DNA from: an uncultured Alphaproteobacteria bacterium | GTDB lineage: Bacteria; Pseudomonadota; Alphaproteobacteria; UBA7985 | Length of the DNA stretch: 64,000 nucleotides | Direction of reading: 5' to 3' | Assembly (NCBI GenBank): GCA_905479265.1 | Contig: CAJQLX010000019.1 | Coordinates: forward strand, 23,165 to 87,164 | Part shown: positions 46,487-54,919 of the stretch, in pieces | How the letters are laid out: every line of letters starts with the position of its first letter | Numbering within the stretch: the first letter of the stretch is position 1 | Notes under the pieces: model-generated | What the model saw: only the letters and a program-made list of their open reading frames with translations | Database searches by the model: none | What the model was told of the DNA's origin: nothing | Translations under genes and position numbers: made by a program

Positions 46487-47245
46487 TTAGCGTATACCCT
46501 TGAAGAACCGACCCCAACGGAACGGATTGGACCGCTTCAGTCGGTTACGGCGGTTGGGAGCTTGTTCGATGTTCAAAGAAAACAGCACAAACTGTGCGCG
46601 CCCCATGACAAATTTCCGGTGCACCGCCCGCAGCGAGCTGGACCGGCTGTCCGACGAATTATCCCGATTATCGCCCATGAAGAACAAGTGGTCTTCGGGA
46701 ACCGTGTAGGGACCAAAGTTGTCGAACATCGCGTTGGGATACTTGTCCCAAATCACATGCTCATGGTCCTTACCATTCTGGCTCTCAAAGGTCTCGGTAT
46801 AGAAATTACCGCTGGTTTCAATATCAGCGTTCGACGACCCCGGCCCAATGTAATCGCGCTCTGCTGCGACACCATTGATGTAAAGCAGGCTATCGCGCAC
46901 TTCGATCACATCGCCGGACACGCCAACGACGCGCTTAATCAGCTTTTTCGTGCGCGGGGTTATGGGGTCAGCAAAAACCACGACGTTACCGCGCTTTGGC
47001 TCGCGCCATAGAATGCGGTCGTTGATCAGTGGAATGTCAAAAATCGACTGGCGGCCAAACCCATAGGAGAACTTGGACACGATGACATAGTCGCCGGTCT
47101 TCAAGGTTGGGTCCATCGAAGGTGAGGGAATACGGAACGGCTCGAAGATGAACGAGCGTACAACAAACACAATCACCACAACTGAGACGATGAGCTGAAG
47201 GTACTCTGCGATCACGTTCTTTTTCGGGGTCTCCGCCTTGGCCAT
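46487..47245 (-). CDS. lepB: Signal peptidase I, copy nearer rnc
   Basis: The 252-residue enzyme cleaves Sec signal peptides at the inner membrane. One N-terminal helix (about 13-32) is followed by the catalytic serine block RIPSPSMDPTL, the lysine block KLIKRVVGVSGD and the C-terminal box FFMGDNRDNSSDSR. The sequence is complete and looks active. A second, related signal peptidase gene lies 92 bp upstream in the same direction. The operon continues into rnc and era. Confidence 0.95.
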   Translation of the reverse strand: MAKAETPKKNVIAEYLQLIVSVVVIVFVVRSFIFEPFRIPSPSMDPTLKTGDYVIVSKFSYGFGRQSIFDIPLINDRILWREPKRGNVVVFADPITPRTKKLIKRVVGVSGDVIEVRDSLLYINGVAAERDYIGPGSSNADIETSGNFYTETFESQNGKDHEHVIWDKYPNAMFDNFGPYTVPEDHLFFMGDNRDNSSDSRSSSLRAVHRKFVMGRAQFVLFSLNIEQAPNRRNRLKRSNPFRWGRFFKGIR

Positions 47246-47337
47246 GTGGCCTCTCCTCTATACGCGATGTTTTATGGCGCAGACTTAACGGCTTTCCCCC
47301 GTCAAATCAACGCGAGCCACCCCTGCGTTACGGGTGT

Positions 47338-48120
47338 TCAAAGCAACTTGAAAAAGCGGCCCCAGCGAAATGGGTTCCAGTAGGCCCAGAAATACTGTCT
47401 GCCGGGGTGCGATTGAACGTTCAGTGAGAACAGCACAACCTCTGCACGCCCAATCAAAAAGCGCTTGTGCACCAAGCCCAGATCCCGGTTCGAACGGCTA
47501 TCGCCAGAATTATCTCGATTGTCACCCATGAAGAAGTAGTTGTCTTCAGGAATGGTAATCCGTGGCGTGTTGTCAAAAACCGTATCGGCGAAGTTGAGAA
47601 TTTGGTACTCGGCCAGCGTTTCGCCTTGCCGATCCACAAGTGCCTCATCCAGCAACTGTGCGGGTTTGTTCGAAAGCGATGTATTGGTTGCTGCGCCCAC
47701 CAGCTTTTGCGGCATGGGCTCGCCGTTGAGGAAGAGCTGACCGTTGACCATCTGCACCGTGTCACCGGGCACGCCGATGATGCGTTTGATCAGGTTCCGC
47801 TTGAATTTGGGATGGCGGAACACGGCGATATCGCCGGGCTGTGGATCGCCGCCCAATATCCGGTCATCGGGCAGAAATGGCAGGTCCATGTCCAACGAGA
47901 AGTCGCCGTACCCGTAGCTCATCTTGGAAACCACAACCATATCGCCCACTTCGAGCGTCGGTAGCATGGACTCTGACGGGATGCGGAAGGGCTCAAACAC
48001 GAACCAGCGAACACCGAAGAACAGCGCGCCGATGGTCAGCACAAGCAGCAACCATTCGCGCAGGGCGCTTCGCTCCTGCGATGGCTTATTACTGGCCTGA
48101 TCGTCCTCGGACATTGTCAT
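47338..48120 (-). CDS. lepB: Signal peptidase I, second tandem copy
   Basis: The 260-residue protein has an N-terminal helix (about 22-40), RIPSESMLPTL with the catalytic serine, NLIKRIIGVPGD with the lysine, and FFMGDNRDNSGDSRSN. It differs from its neighbour mainly in the middle (about 105-190), the region shaping the substrate site, so the two may prefer different signal peptides (inference). Starts at 48120 or 48114 are both possible. acpS lies 71 bp upstream. Confidence 0.94.
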   Translation of the reverse strand: MTMSEDDQASNKPSQERSALREWLLLVLTIGALFFGVRWFVFEPFRIPSESMLPTLEVGDMVVVSKMSYGYGDFSLDMDLPFLPDDRILGGDPQPGDIAVFRHPKFKRNLIKRIIGVPGDTVQMVNGQLFLNGEPMPQKLVGAATNTSLSNKPAQLLDEALVDRQGETLAEYQILNFADTVFDNTPRITIPEDNYFFMGDNRDNSGDSRSNRDLGLVHKRFLIGRAEVVLFSLNVQSHPGRQYFWAYWNPFRWGRFFKLL

Positions 48121-48191
48121 TCTTGTTCTTGTTCCCCGTGGTCACGTCGCGTAATTACCGTAAAACCAACATTATACGCACAGCATAGGGG

Positions 48192-48650
48192 TCAAGGGGA
48201 GGATGGCGCAACGCTATGGGCGCGTGGTCCAGTTTCTGTACCGACAGCTGTTGCAAAAAGGACCACATAGGCTGTGGCATAGGGCGGTTCGTCGGACATG
48301 GACCAATCGCCAACCATTTCCTCGCCCTCCCGCAGCATGGCGTTGAGCCGCACCAGCGCGCCGCCTTCGAACGTCAGTCGCGGCTTTGAAAACACACCGC
48401 CAGGCTCGGGCCGGGCCAATCCCACGTCCCGCCATCCAACACCATGCCGAAAGCCCGTCCCCAGCGCCTTCACGGCCGCTTCCTTCAAGGCATAATGCCG
48501 CGCCAGCGCTGCGGCGAAATCATGCCGCCGCTCGCAATAGGCCCGCTCACCAGGGCGAAGAATGCGTTGAATGAACCGCTCACCTTGCCGGTCGAGAACC
48601 GCCCGGATTCGGTCAATATCAACAATGTCATTACCAACGCCGATGAGCAT
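48192..48650 (-). CDS. acpS: Holo-[acyl-carrier-protein] synthase
   Basis: The 152-residue enzyme transfers phosphopantetheine to acyl carrier protein. LIGVGNDIVDIDRI (metal-binding Asp) and HYALKEAAVKALGTGF (Glu and Lys) are diagnostic. The ATG at 48650 gives the standard start; the open frame continues upstream without domain content. The protein is 15-20 residues longer than most, through a C-terminal tail. It heads the acpS-lepB-lepB-rnc-era group. Confidence 0.95.
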   Translation of the reverse strand: MLIGVGNDIVDIDRIRAVLDRQGERFIQRILRPGERAYCERRHDFAAALARHYALKEAAVKALGTGFRHGVGWRDVGLARPEPGGVFSKPRLTFEGGALVRLNAMLREGEEMVGDWSMSDEPPYATAYVVLFATAVGTETGPRAHSVAPSSP

Positions 48651-48755
48651 GGTTTGCGCGCCTCGTTCTCTCGTGTGATCGCGCAGGTCTTGACCCGCGC
48701 CCTCCGCTTGGAGGATGTATTTCCCTGATACGCTGAAAGAACGAGAAAAAGAACT

Positions 48756-49460
48756 GTGGTTTCCACACTGCGCACCGCCCTGCCCATCGCCGCGCCTGTT
48801 ATGATCGGCTACTTTACCGTCGGAACGACCTTTGGTCTCACGGCGGCGCAAGCGGGATTCGGCTGGTTTTGGCCTGTGGTGATCTCCCTGATCCAATTCG
48901 CGGGCGCAGCTCAGTTCATGATTGTCGCCATGGTCACGCAAGGCGCTGCGCTAACAGAGATTGCAGCGGTGGTCTTCTTGCTGAACCTGCGCCACGTTTT
49001 TTACGGCCTGCCTTTTCTCGACAACAAGCCGCGGACCCTCTGGGGGCGGATTTTGATGATCTTTTGGCTCACCGATGAGACCTACAGCCTGCTCACCACA
49101 CGCAAGCAGTCTGACCCCCCACCGGTGCAAATTGCTGTTGGTGGCCTGAATTACGCCAGCTGGGCCGCCGGAACTCTGGTGGGCAGCCTCGCCGGACAGT
49201 TTCTGCCCCTGCAAATCAACAGCTTCGCCTTTGCCCTTGCAGCGCTGTTCGCGATTTTGCTGACCGAGCAAATCCGTGCGCATCGCAGTGTGCTGCCGCT
49301 GGTTGCCGGCGGGTTGGCGGTTCTGGTGATCGTGCCGCTCAAGCTTGATTTCGGGGTCGGGATGTTTGTCAGCGGTTTGGCCGCGATCTTGATCATCCTC
49401 GGATGGCACGTGGTTGCGCCCAAACCTGCGCGGACGGAGGCTCAGTCATGGAAGAACTGA
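48756..49460 (+). CDS. azlC: AzlC family branched-chain amino acid exporter, large subunit
   Basis: The 234-residue membrane protein has AzlC-family blocks GYFTVGTTFGLTAAQAG, SLIQFAGAAQFM and LNLRHVFYGLPF. With AzlD it forms a two-part exporter for branched-chain or related amino acids. It starts with GTG at 48756 behind only a weak ribosome site, and is divergent from acpS. The next gene overlaps by 13 bp. Confidence 0.92.
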   Translation: MVSTLRTALPIAAPVMIGYFTVGTTFGLTAAQAGFGWFWPVVISLIQFAGAAQFMIVAMVTQGAALTEIAAVVFLLNLRHVFYGLPFLDNKPRTLWGRILMIFWLTDETYSLLTTRKQSDPPPVQIAVGGLNYASWAAGTLVGSLAGQFLPLQINSFAFALAALFAILLTEQIRAHRSVLPLVAGGLAVLVIVPLKLDFGVGMFVSGLAAILIILGWHVVAPKPARTEAQSWKN

Positions 49461-49828
49461 CACTGAGCTGGGGCTTTTTGGTGTTTTTGATCGTCGGCGC
49501 GGTCGGCGTGTTCCTGCAACGGGGCGCGCCCTATTTTCTGCCCCAGCGCATCCTGAATTGGCCGCCGCTCACTACGCTCAACCGCTTGCTACCCGGCGCA
49601 CTGATCTTTCTGTTCTTTCTGGTGAGTTGGCTCACACAGGCCCAGGACGGCACGCTCAAGGCGTGGGTCTTGACCGCAGAAATTGTTATTTTGCTGCTGG
49701 CGGTGGGTTTGCACCTGCTGCTACGGCAGGTGCTGGTTACCATCATCGCCGCCGTGGTTTTGCATTACCTGGTGTTTTACCACGGCGTCGGCTGGTTTCT
49801 GGAAACGTCCTTTAATTGGTCGCCTTAA
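49448..49828 (+). CDS. azlD: AzlD family protein, small exporter subunit
   Basis: The 126-residue protein has four helices and the AzlD features RGAPYFLPQRIL and LNRLLPGALIFLF. The ATG at 49448 is preceded by ACGGAGG within azlC. It is coupled to azlC by overlap. Its 3' end overlaps the 3' end of the convergent sugar symporter gene by 17 bp. Confidence 0.9.
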   Translation: MEELTLSWGFLVFLIVGAVGVFLQRGAPYFLPQRILNWPPLTTLNRLLPGALIFLFFLVSWLTQAQDGTLKAWVLTAEIVILLLAVGLHLLLRQVLVTIIAAVVLHYLVFYHGVGWFLETSFNWSP

Positions 49829-51182
49829 CCGCTGGACCCGTCGCGGAATTCTGGTGTCTGGCAATAAACAGCAGCGACAGCAAGAACATGGCCGCAGGCA
49901 GCAGTGACGAACAGATGCGGATCATCAAAACCGCGCTGTCCGTTTGCTCTGGGAAGACCCGAACGCCGTCCTCGTAAAACGCCGGCTCGTACCCTGAAAA
50001 GGTCAGCAAGGCACCGAACACCAGCGGACCAAAGGCGATCCCCAACTTCTGCTGCGTGGTGAACCAACCGTTGAATGCCCCCTCCAACGACATGCCCGTT
50101 CGCGCCTGTCCGTCGCTCACGCTGTCTGGGATCATTGACCATGGAAAGATTTGATAGCCGCCAAAAAACCACCCGATGAGCCCCATCAGCGGGTAAAGAA
50201 GAGCAACACTGTCAGCGCTCAACAGGAACACCAGCGACACGCACACAGCCAAGCCGATGATCGCGATGATGTATCCCCGCTTCTTACCAATCTTGGAACC
50301 CACCCAGTTCCAAAACGCCATCGACGCCATGGTTGCAATCACAAAAATCAGGAAGAACAGCGCGTTGGCCTGCACGGGGTCTTCAAGCCGAAAGTGGTAT
50401 TTCAGCACGAACAGCAGGTTTGAGGTCACAACCGTCAAAAATGATACCTGCAGAAAGTAGGTTGCCAGCAGCATGCGGAACGATGGCGTGCCGAAGCAGG
50501 CTTTGGCCTGCTGCCAAATCGCCGGGACGTGCTCGGCCACCTTTCGCGGTGCACTGCGCAGCATGAAAACCCCAATGATGACAGGCAGGGAGAACAGCGG
50601 GATCATCACGATCGCAGCGGTTCTAAAGCCATTGGGATCAACCTGCTCGACCGAGAACTGGCCAACAATCAAAGGCGCGAGCGCCCCCCCGATAAACATC
50701 CCGATCGAGCCAACGCCCCAACGCCAAGCCGTGATATTGGTCCGCTCGTTGTAGTCTTCTGTCATCTCCGCCGTCATGGCGCCGCCGGGCACAGCGATGA
50801 GCGTGAGTGCCAGATAGGTCGCCATGGTGAACAGCATGAAATACAGCGCAGAGGGCACCCAGCTTTCCGCGTTCAAAAACGGCGCTAGAAACATGACCGC
50901 CACGGTTGGGCCAAGCATGATTCCCCCGGCCAACATAAACGGACGGCGACGCCCCATGGATGTAGAGGATCGGTCGGAGATATTCCCGACCAAGGGATCG
51001 GTTACAACGTCGAAAATCTTTGCCGCAAAGAACAGCATCCCCGCGTAAATTGGCGGCACCCGCAGGGCTTCGGTCATATAAAACAGGAAGTAAAAAGACG
51101 CGAATACGATCAGCGTATTCGTGCCGATTTCGACAACGCCATAGCCAACTTTTGCAACTGTCGAGACTTTCGCTTCGCTCAT
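49812..51182 (-). CDS. GPH-family sugar:cation symporter (MelB-like)
   Basis: The 456-residue protein has about twelve membrane helices. AAKIFDVVTDPLVGNISDRSST in the first half carries the conserved Asp pair of the MelB cation site, and GRRRPFMLAGG is the GPH loop. It is divergent from an AraC-type regulator and a GH4 alpha-galactosidase, so an alpha-galactoside such as melibiose or raffinose is the likely substrate (inference). The 291-bp gap upstream holds regulatory repeats and no gene. Confidence 0.85.
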   Translation of the reverse strand: MSEAKVSTVAKVGYGVVEIGTNTLIVFASFYFLFYMTEALRVPPIYAGMLFFAAKIFDVVTDPLVGNISDRSSTSMGRRRPFMLAGGIMLGPTVAVMFLAPFLNAESWVPSALYFMLFTMATYLALTLIAVPGGAMTAEMTEDYNERTNITAWRWGVGSIGMFIGGALAPLIVGQFSVEQVDPNGFRTAAIVMIPLFSLPVIIGVFMLRSAPRKVAEHVPAIWQQAKACFGTPSFRMLLATYFLQVSFLTVVTSNLLFVLKYHFRLEDPVQANALFFLIFVIATMASMAFWNWVGSKIGKKRGYIIAIIGLAVCVSLVFLLSADSVALLYPLMGLIGWFFGGYQIFPWSMIPDSVSDGQARTGMSLEGAFNGWFTTQQKLGIAFGPLVFGALLTFSGYEPAFYEDGVRVFPEQTDSAVLMIRICSSLLPAAMFLLSLLFIARHQNSATGPAVKATN

Positions 51183-51347
51183 CTTACAGAATTCCCGTGT
51201 TTTAGTGCTGGAAGAAAATCAGAACGCTAGCCCCTTTTTCCTTGATCGCGTGCTTTCTCTTGTTTCAAGGCAGGATGCAACATCAAACGTCTTTTTCCGA
51301 GAAATTTATAGTGCAAGAAAAATCAAAACGCGAATTTGGGGATCGCA

Positions 51348-51399
51348 CCTTCCGGTAAAATGCTTTAGTTTTCTTGGTATCCACAGATACCCTTCCGGT
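51348..51399. promoter_or_regulatory. Operator-like repeats between the symporter and the AraC gene
   Basis: CCTTCCGGT occurs twice as a direct repeat, at 51348-51356 and 51391-51399, 43 bp apart (about four helical turns). Between them is a perfect dyad, GGTATC-CACA-GATACC (51376-51391). AraC-type regulators typically bind direct repeats. A near-copy on the opposite strand, ACCGGAAAG, lies at 52378-52386 upstream of the GH4 gene. Confidence 0.5.
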
Positions 51400-51473
51400 T
51401 TTCTTCGGAATATAGCTGAGTATTAGCGCACAAAGACACAACATGGAGCGTTTCGACGCTTCGGGGAGGATGA

Positions 51474-52355
51474 ATGATGTCGACTGTCGCAACACACGCA
51501 GATTTTCTCAATTACGCCGATACGGGGCTGATACCCGGATTGGACGCCATTTTGTTTGAGCGTCATCGCCCAACAGCCTTTGCCGACCCCTATCATCACC
51601 ATGCGTCGGTCGAGCTGAACTTTCTGGATGGCTGCGACATGGAATACTCGTTTTCCGGAACCACGGTCGCCCGCAAGTCAGATACGTTGACCCTTTTTTG
51701 GGGCGCGTCGCCCCATGGCGTGACAAAGGTCACGGGCGACGGTGAGATCATCAATCTGTACATTTCATTCAGCCAGATCCTGCGTTGGGGACTGCCTGAG
51801 TCCTTTCTGAACGCCCTGATTGCTGGCGATGTCATGAGCGCCCCTGCAAAATCCGAAACTGACCGGTTTACGTTTCGGCGTTGGACCGATGAAATCAAAA
51901 ACTCGGACGCGACATGGCACCAACTGATCTTAGGTGAAGTTGAAATGCGCGTGCGCAGGTTCGCGCTGGAGGGCTGGGAAACGGTCAAATCCGGCTACGG
52001 TGAAGTTCGATCTGTTGTGGGCGCAGGGGGCGCGATGCAGCACATTGAAGAAATGCTGCGCTATATCGCTAACAACTACTGCGACCCCATTTCTGTCACC
52101 GACGTTGCCGACCACGTCGGACTGTCGCCATCCTATGCGATGACGTTGTTCCGGCGTGTGGTCGGGGTGCCGATCAAAGAGCACATCACCCGCATCCGCC
52201 TGAGCCACGCACAAATGCTGCTTTCGAACTCAGACGCCAAAATCCTGAGCATTGCCATGGACAGCGGTTTTGGCTCGCTGTCGAGCTTTTACGAGGCGTT
52301 TCAGTCCCATCTGGACACGACGCCGTCTGTCTTCCGCAGAGATGCGCGCCGATAG
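51474..52355 (+). CDS. AraC-family transcriptional regulator
   Basis: The 293-residue protein has a cupin-like N-terminal sensor (PYHHHASVELNFL, about 40-110) and a C-terminal double helix-turn-helix (about 190-290). The DNA-binding part has ISVTDVADHVGLSPSYAMTLFRRVVG, the second HTH is in ILSIAMDSGFGSLSSFYEAF, and it closes DTTPSVFRR. It sits between the divergent symporter and the GH4 gene, like MelR, and probably controls both. Repeats matching this role lie on both sides of it. A second ATG three bases on is equally possible. Confidence 0.93.
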   Translation: MMSTVATHADFLNYADTGLIPGLDAILFERHRPTAFADPYHHHASVELNFLDGCDMEYSFSGTTVARKSDTLTLFWGASPHGVTKVTGDGEIINLYISFSQILRWGLPESFLNALIAGDVMSAPAKSETDRFTFRRWTDEIKNSDATWHQLILGEVEMRVRRFALEGWETVKSGYGEVRSVVGAGGAMQHIEEMLRYIANNYCDPISVTDVADHVGLSPSYAMTLFRRVVGVPIKEHITRIRLSHAQMLLSNSDAKILSIAMDSGFGSLSSFYEAFQSHLDTTPSVFRRDARR

Positions 52356-52377
52356 CAAAATTTCATAAAACGTGATT

Positions 52378-52386
52378 ACCGGAAAG
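52378..52386 (-). promoter_or_regulatory. Possible regulator half-site upstream of the GH4 gene
   Basis: ACCGGAAAG matches eight of nine bases of the reverse complement of CCTTCCGGT, the direct repeat upstream of the regulator. It lies about 115 bp before the GH4 start. TTGACC near 52418 with an AT-rich region 17 bp later could be the promoter. Confidence 0.35.
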
Positions 52387-52501
52387 CAAACTGGGATTCA
52401 GTGAAGTAATCCAGATTGACCCCCATTAAATTGATAGAATATTTGGGATCTAGTAGGGCAGCTTTGGATGCCCGGATTGAGTTGGTAAGGGAGTGAGTTG
52501 C

Positions 52502-53875
52502 ATGGTGGCCGGACCAAAAATAACGTTTATCGGCGCGGGATCCACCGTGTTCATGAAGAACATTGTCGGCGATGTGCTGCAACGCCCTGCGCTGGCTAAT
52601 GCTCATATTTCCCTCATGGATATCGACCAAAACCGGCTGGAAGAAAGCGAGCTGGTCGCCCGCAAACTGATCTCCACCCTCAAGGTTGGCGCGACGGTAT
52701 CCACGCACCTCGACCAGCGCAAAGCCTTGGACGGCGCAGACTTCGTTGTGGCTGCCTTCCAGATTGGGGGCTATGAGCCTTGCACAGTCACTGATTTTGA
52801 AATCCCCAAGAAGTTTGGCCTGCGCCAGACCATTGGCGATACCTTGGGCATTGGCGGGATCATGCGGGGCATTCGGACCGTGCCGCACTTGTGGTCGGTT
52901 TGCGAAGACATGATGGATGTCTGTCCCGACGCGATTATGCTCAACTACGTTAATCCGATGGCGATCAACACGTGGGCGATTCAGGAAAAATACCCTAAAA
53001 TCAAGCAAGTGGGCCTTTGTCACTCCATCCAGATCACCGCAGAAGAACTGGCCCGTGACTTGGATATTAATGTGGCCAAACTGCGCTACAAGGTTGCTGG
53101 CATCAACCACATGGCCTTCTACCTCAATTTTGAAGAAGTCCTTGCCGATGGCAGCACCCGCGACCTCTACCCCGAGCTTCACCGTGCCTATGCAGAAGGC
53201 CGCGCGCCAAAGCCGAGCATGTGGAATGATCGCTGCCAAAATTACGTGCGCTACGAAATGCTCAAGCGTCTTGGCTACTTCGTCACGGAGAGCTCAGAGC
53301 ACTTTGCGGAGTACGTCCCTTACTTCATCAAGAATGGCCGTGACGACCTGATTTCCAAGTTCCAAGTGCCGCTGGACGAATATCCAAAACGCTGCGTGGA
53401 GCAGATCGAAGATTGGAAGCTGCAAGCCGCGAAATTCCGCGACGCGGACGATATTGAAATCAAAGCCTCGAACGAATTTGCCTCCGACATTGTTGAGTCC
53501 ATTTGGACCGGCAAGCCAAGTGTGATTTACGGCAATGTGCAGAACCGCGGCTACATCTCGAACCTGCCTGAAGGTTGCGCGGTTGAGGTACCCTGCTTGG
53601 TCGATCGAAACGGCATTCAGCCAACGGCGGTTGGTCACTTACCCAAGCAGCTCGTTGGCCTCATGCGGACCAACATCTCAGTGCAGGAAATGACCGTAGA
53701 AGCGCTCATGACCGAAAATCGCGAGCACATCTATCACGCGGCCATGTTGGACCCGCACACAGCGGCGGAACTGGACCTCGACCAAATCTGGGCGATGACG
53801 GACGAGCTGATTGAAGCGCACGGCTCTTGGATGCCCGATTGGTGTCATGGACCGCGCAAGGCCATCGCGGCGTAA
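52502..53875 (+). CDS. melA: GH4 alpha-galactosidase (MelA-like)
   Basis: The 457-residue family-4 glycosidase uses NAD and a divalent metal in a redox-assisted mechanism. Seen are the NAD site KITFIGAGSTVFMKN, LMDIDQNRLEES, the substrate-site NYVNPMAINTWA, the metal site GLCHSIQ and AGINHMAFYLNFE. CHS rather than CHN favours alpha-galactosidase over alpha-glucosidase, but both occur. AAGGGAG 8 nt upstream supports ATG 52502 over a GTG at 52493. It is followed by mgsA after 6 bp. Confidence 0.92.
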   Translation: MVAGPKITFIGAGSTVFMKNIVGDVLQRPALANAHISLMDIDQNRLEESELVARKLISTLKVGATVSTHLDQRKALDGADFVVAAFQIGGYEPCTVTDFEIPKKFGLRQTIGDTLGIGGIMRGIRTVPHLWSVCEDMMDVCPDAIMLNYVNPMAINTWAIQEKYPKIKQVGLCHSIQITAEELARDLDINVAKLRYKVAGINHMAFYLNFEEVLADGSTRDLYPELHRAYAEGRAPKPSMWNDRCQNYVRYEMLKRLGYFVTESSEHFAEYVPYFIKNGRDDLISKFQVPLDEYPKRCVEQIEDWKLQAAKFRDADDIEIKASNEFASDIVESIWTGKPSVIYGNVQNRGYISNLPEGCAVEVPCLVDRNGIQPTAVGHLPKQLVGLMRTNISVQEMTVEALMTENREHIYHAAMLDPHTAAELDLDQIWAMTDELIEAHGSWMPDWCHGPRKAIAA

Positions 53876-53881
53876 AAGATC

Positions 53882-54274
53882 ATGTCTGGCTTGGCGCCGC
53901 AATCCATCGCGATCATTGCCCACGACCACTGCAAAGATGACGCCGTTGCTTGGGTTCAGCGCCACCAACAGGCGCTGAGCGCACTGCACCTGTACTGCAC
54001 AGGAACCACCGGTGGCCGCATTGCGGATGCCGTGGAAAATCTTGATGTCACTCGGCTGTTGAGCGGTCCTTTGGGTGGTGATCAGCAGATCGGTGCTTTG
54101 GCGGCTGAACAGAAACTGAGCGCGATCATCTTCTTCATCGACCCACTGACCGCACACCCACACGATGTCGATGTCAAAGCCCTGATCAGGCTGGCTATTG
54201 TCCACCAAACGCCACTGGCGCTGAATATGGCCACCGCAGATGCCGTCCTCGCGCACCTTGTCAGCCAAGACTGA
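53882..54274 (+). CDS. mgsA: Methylglyoxal synthase
   Basis: The 130-residue enzyme converts dihydroxyacetone phosphate to methylglyoxal and phosphate, a relief route when sugar phosphates accumulate. [35 protein letters not shown] and [21 protein letters not shown] are all conserved, including the catalytic Asp and the DPL-xx-HPHDVD block. It is about 20 residues shorter than E. coli MgsA. Its place 6 bp behind an alpha-galactosidase gene suggests co-induction with sugar intake. Confidence 0.93.
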   Translation: MSGLAPQSIAIIAHDHCKDDAVAWVQRHQQALSALHLYCTGTTGGRIADAVENLDVTRLLSGPLGGDQQIGALAAEQKLSAIIFFIDPLTAHPHDVDVKALIRLAIVHQTPLALNMATADAVLAHLVSQD

Positions 54275-54397
54275 CCGCTAGCAGCCGTTCCCCGCCCACA
54301 CCATCGAATATCGTCTGCTTTCACCCTTTGATGCTTCCCCAGAAACCTCTAAGCTTGCGTCAGCGAGAACCGGGCGCGTTTATGGGGGAGCCAGAGC

Positions 54398-54919
54398 GTG
54401 AAGACATTGATTGTGGAGCCACTCAGCCAAGCGGCATTTGCGCGTTTTGGTGATGTGCTGGATACGGGTCGAGACGATCATCCGGCCTACCCCATCAATG
54501 ACGGCTTTACCCAGCGGTATCATGCGCTGTCCAGTGTGGAGGCAAAGGGCGATGGGGTGATAATCTCGATCTTTGAAACATCGAGTTTTGGGCTGCCACT
54601 GACCGTAAAAATGCTGGAGCGCCACCCTTTCGGCTCGCAATCCTTTACGCCCATTGGAACGCAGGCCAATGCGGGGTTTTTCGTGGTGGTGGCAGAAGGA
54701 GACGGAGAACCCGATCCGGCGACACTGCGCGCCTTTGAAGCCGCACCGGGCCAAGGGGTAAACGTCGCCGCTGGCGTCTGGCACCATCCGAACATCGTCA
54801 AAGCGGGAAAGCAGCAGTTCCTTGTTGTCGATCGGGCTGACCCCGCAACCAATTTGGAAGAGTTCTTCTTTCCCGAAGAATGGGAGGAAATCCGCCTGGA
54901 TCCCTCCCGCCCCAACTAG
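54398..54919 (+). CDS. allA: Ureidoglycolate lyase
   Basis: The 173-residue cupin enzyme splits ureidoglycolate to glyoxylate and urea. LSQAAFARFGDVLD at the N-terminus, MLERHPFGSQSFTPIG with metal-binding residues, GVNVAAGVWHHPNIV and FLVVDRAD are family blocks. It starts with GTG, 7 nt after GGGGGAG. Its stop overlaps the stop of the convergent allantoicase gene in a CTAG. Confidence 0.93.
   Translation: MKTLIVEPLSQAAFARFGDVLDTGRDDHPAYPINDGFTQRYHALSSVEAKGDGVIISIFETSSFGLPLTVKMLERHPFGSQSFTPIGTQANAGFFVVVAEGDGEPDPATLRAFEAAPGQGVNVAAGVWHHPNIVKAGKQQFLVVDRADPATNLEEFFFPEEWEEIRLDPSRPN

Noticed and set aside
52376..53239. 287-codon minus-strand open frame
   Set aside because: It lies antisense to the GH4 gene, which has clear motifs; the frame has no domain content.
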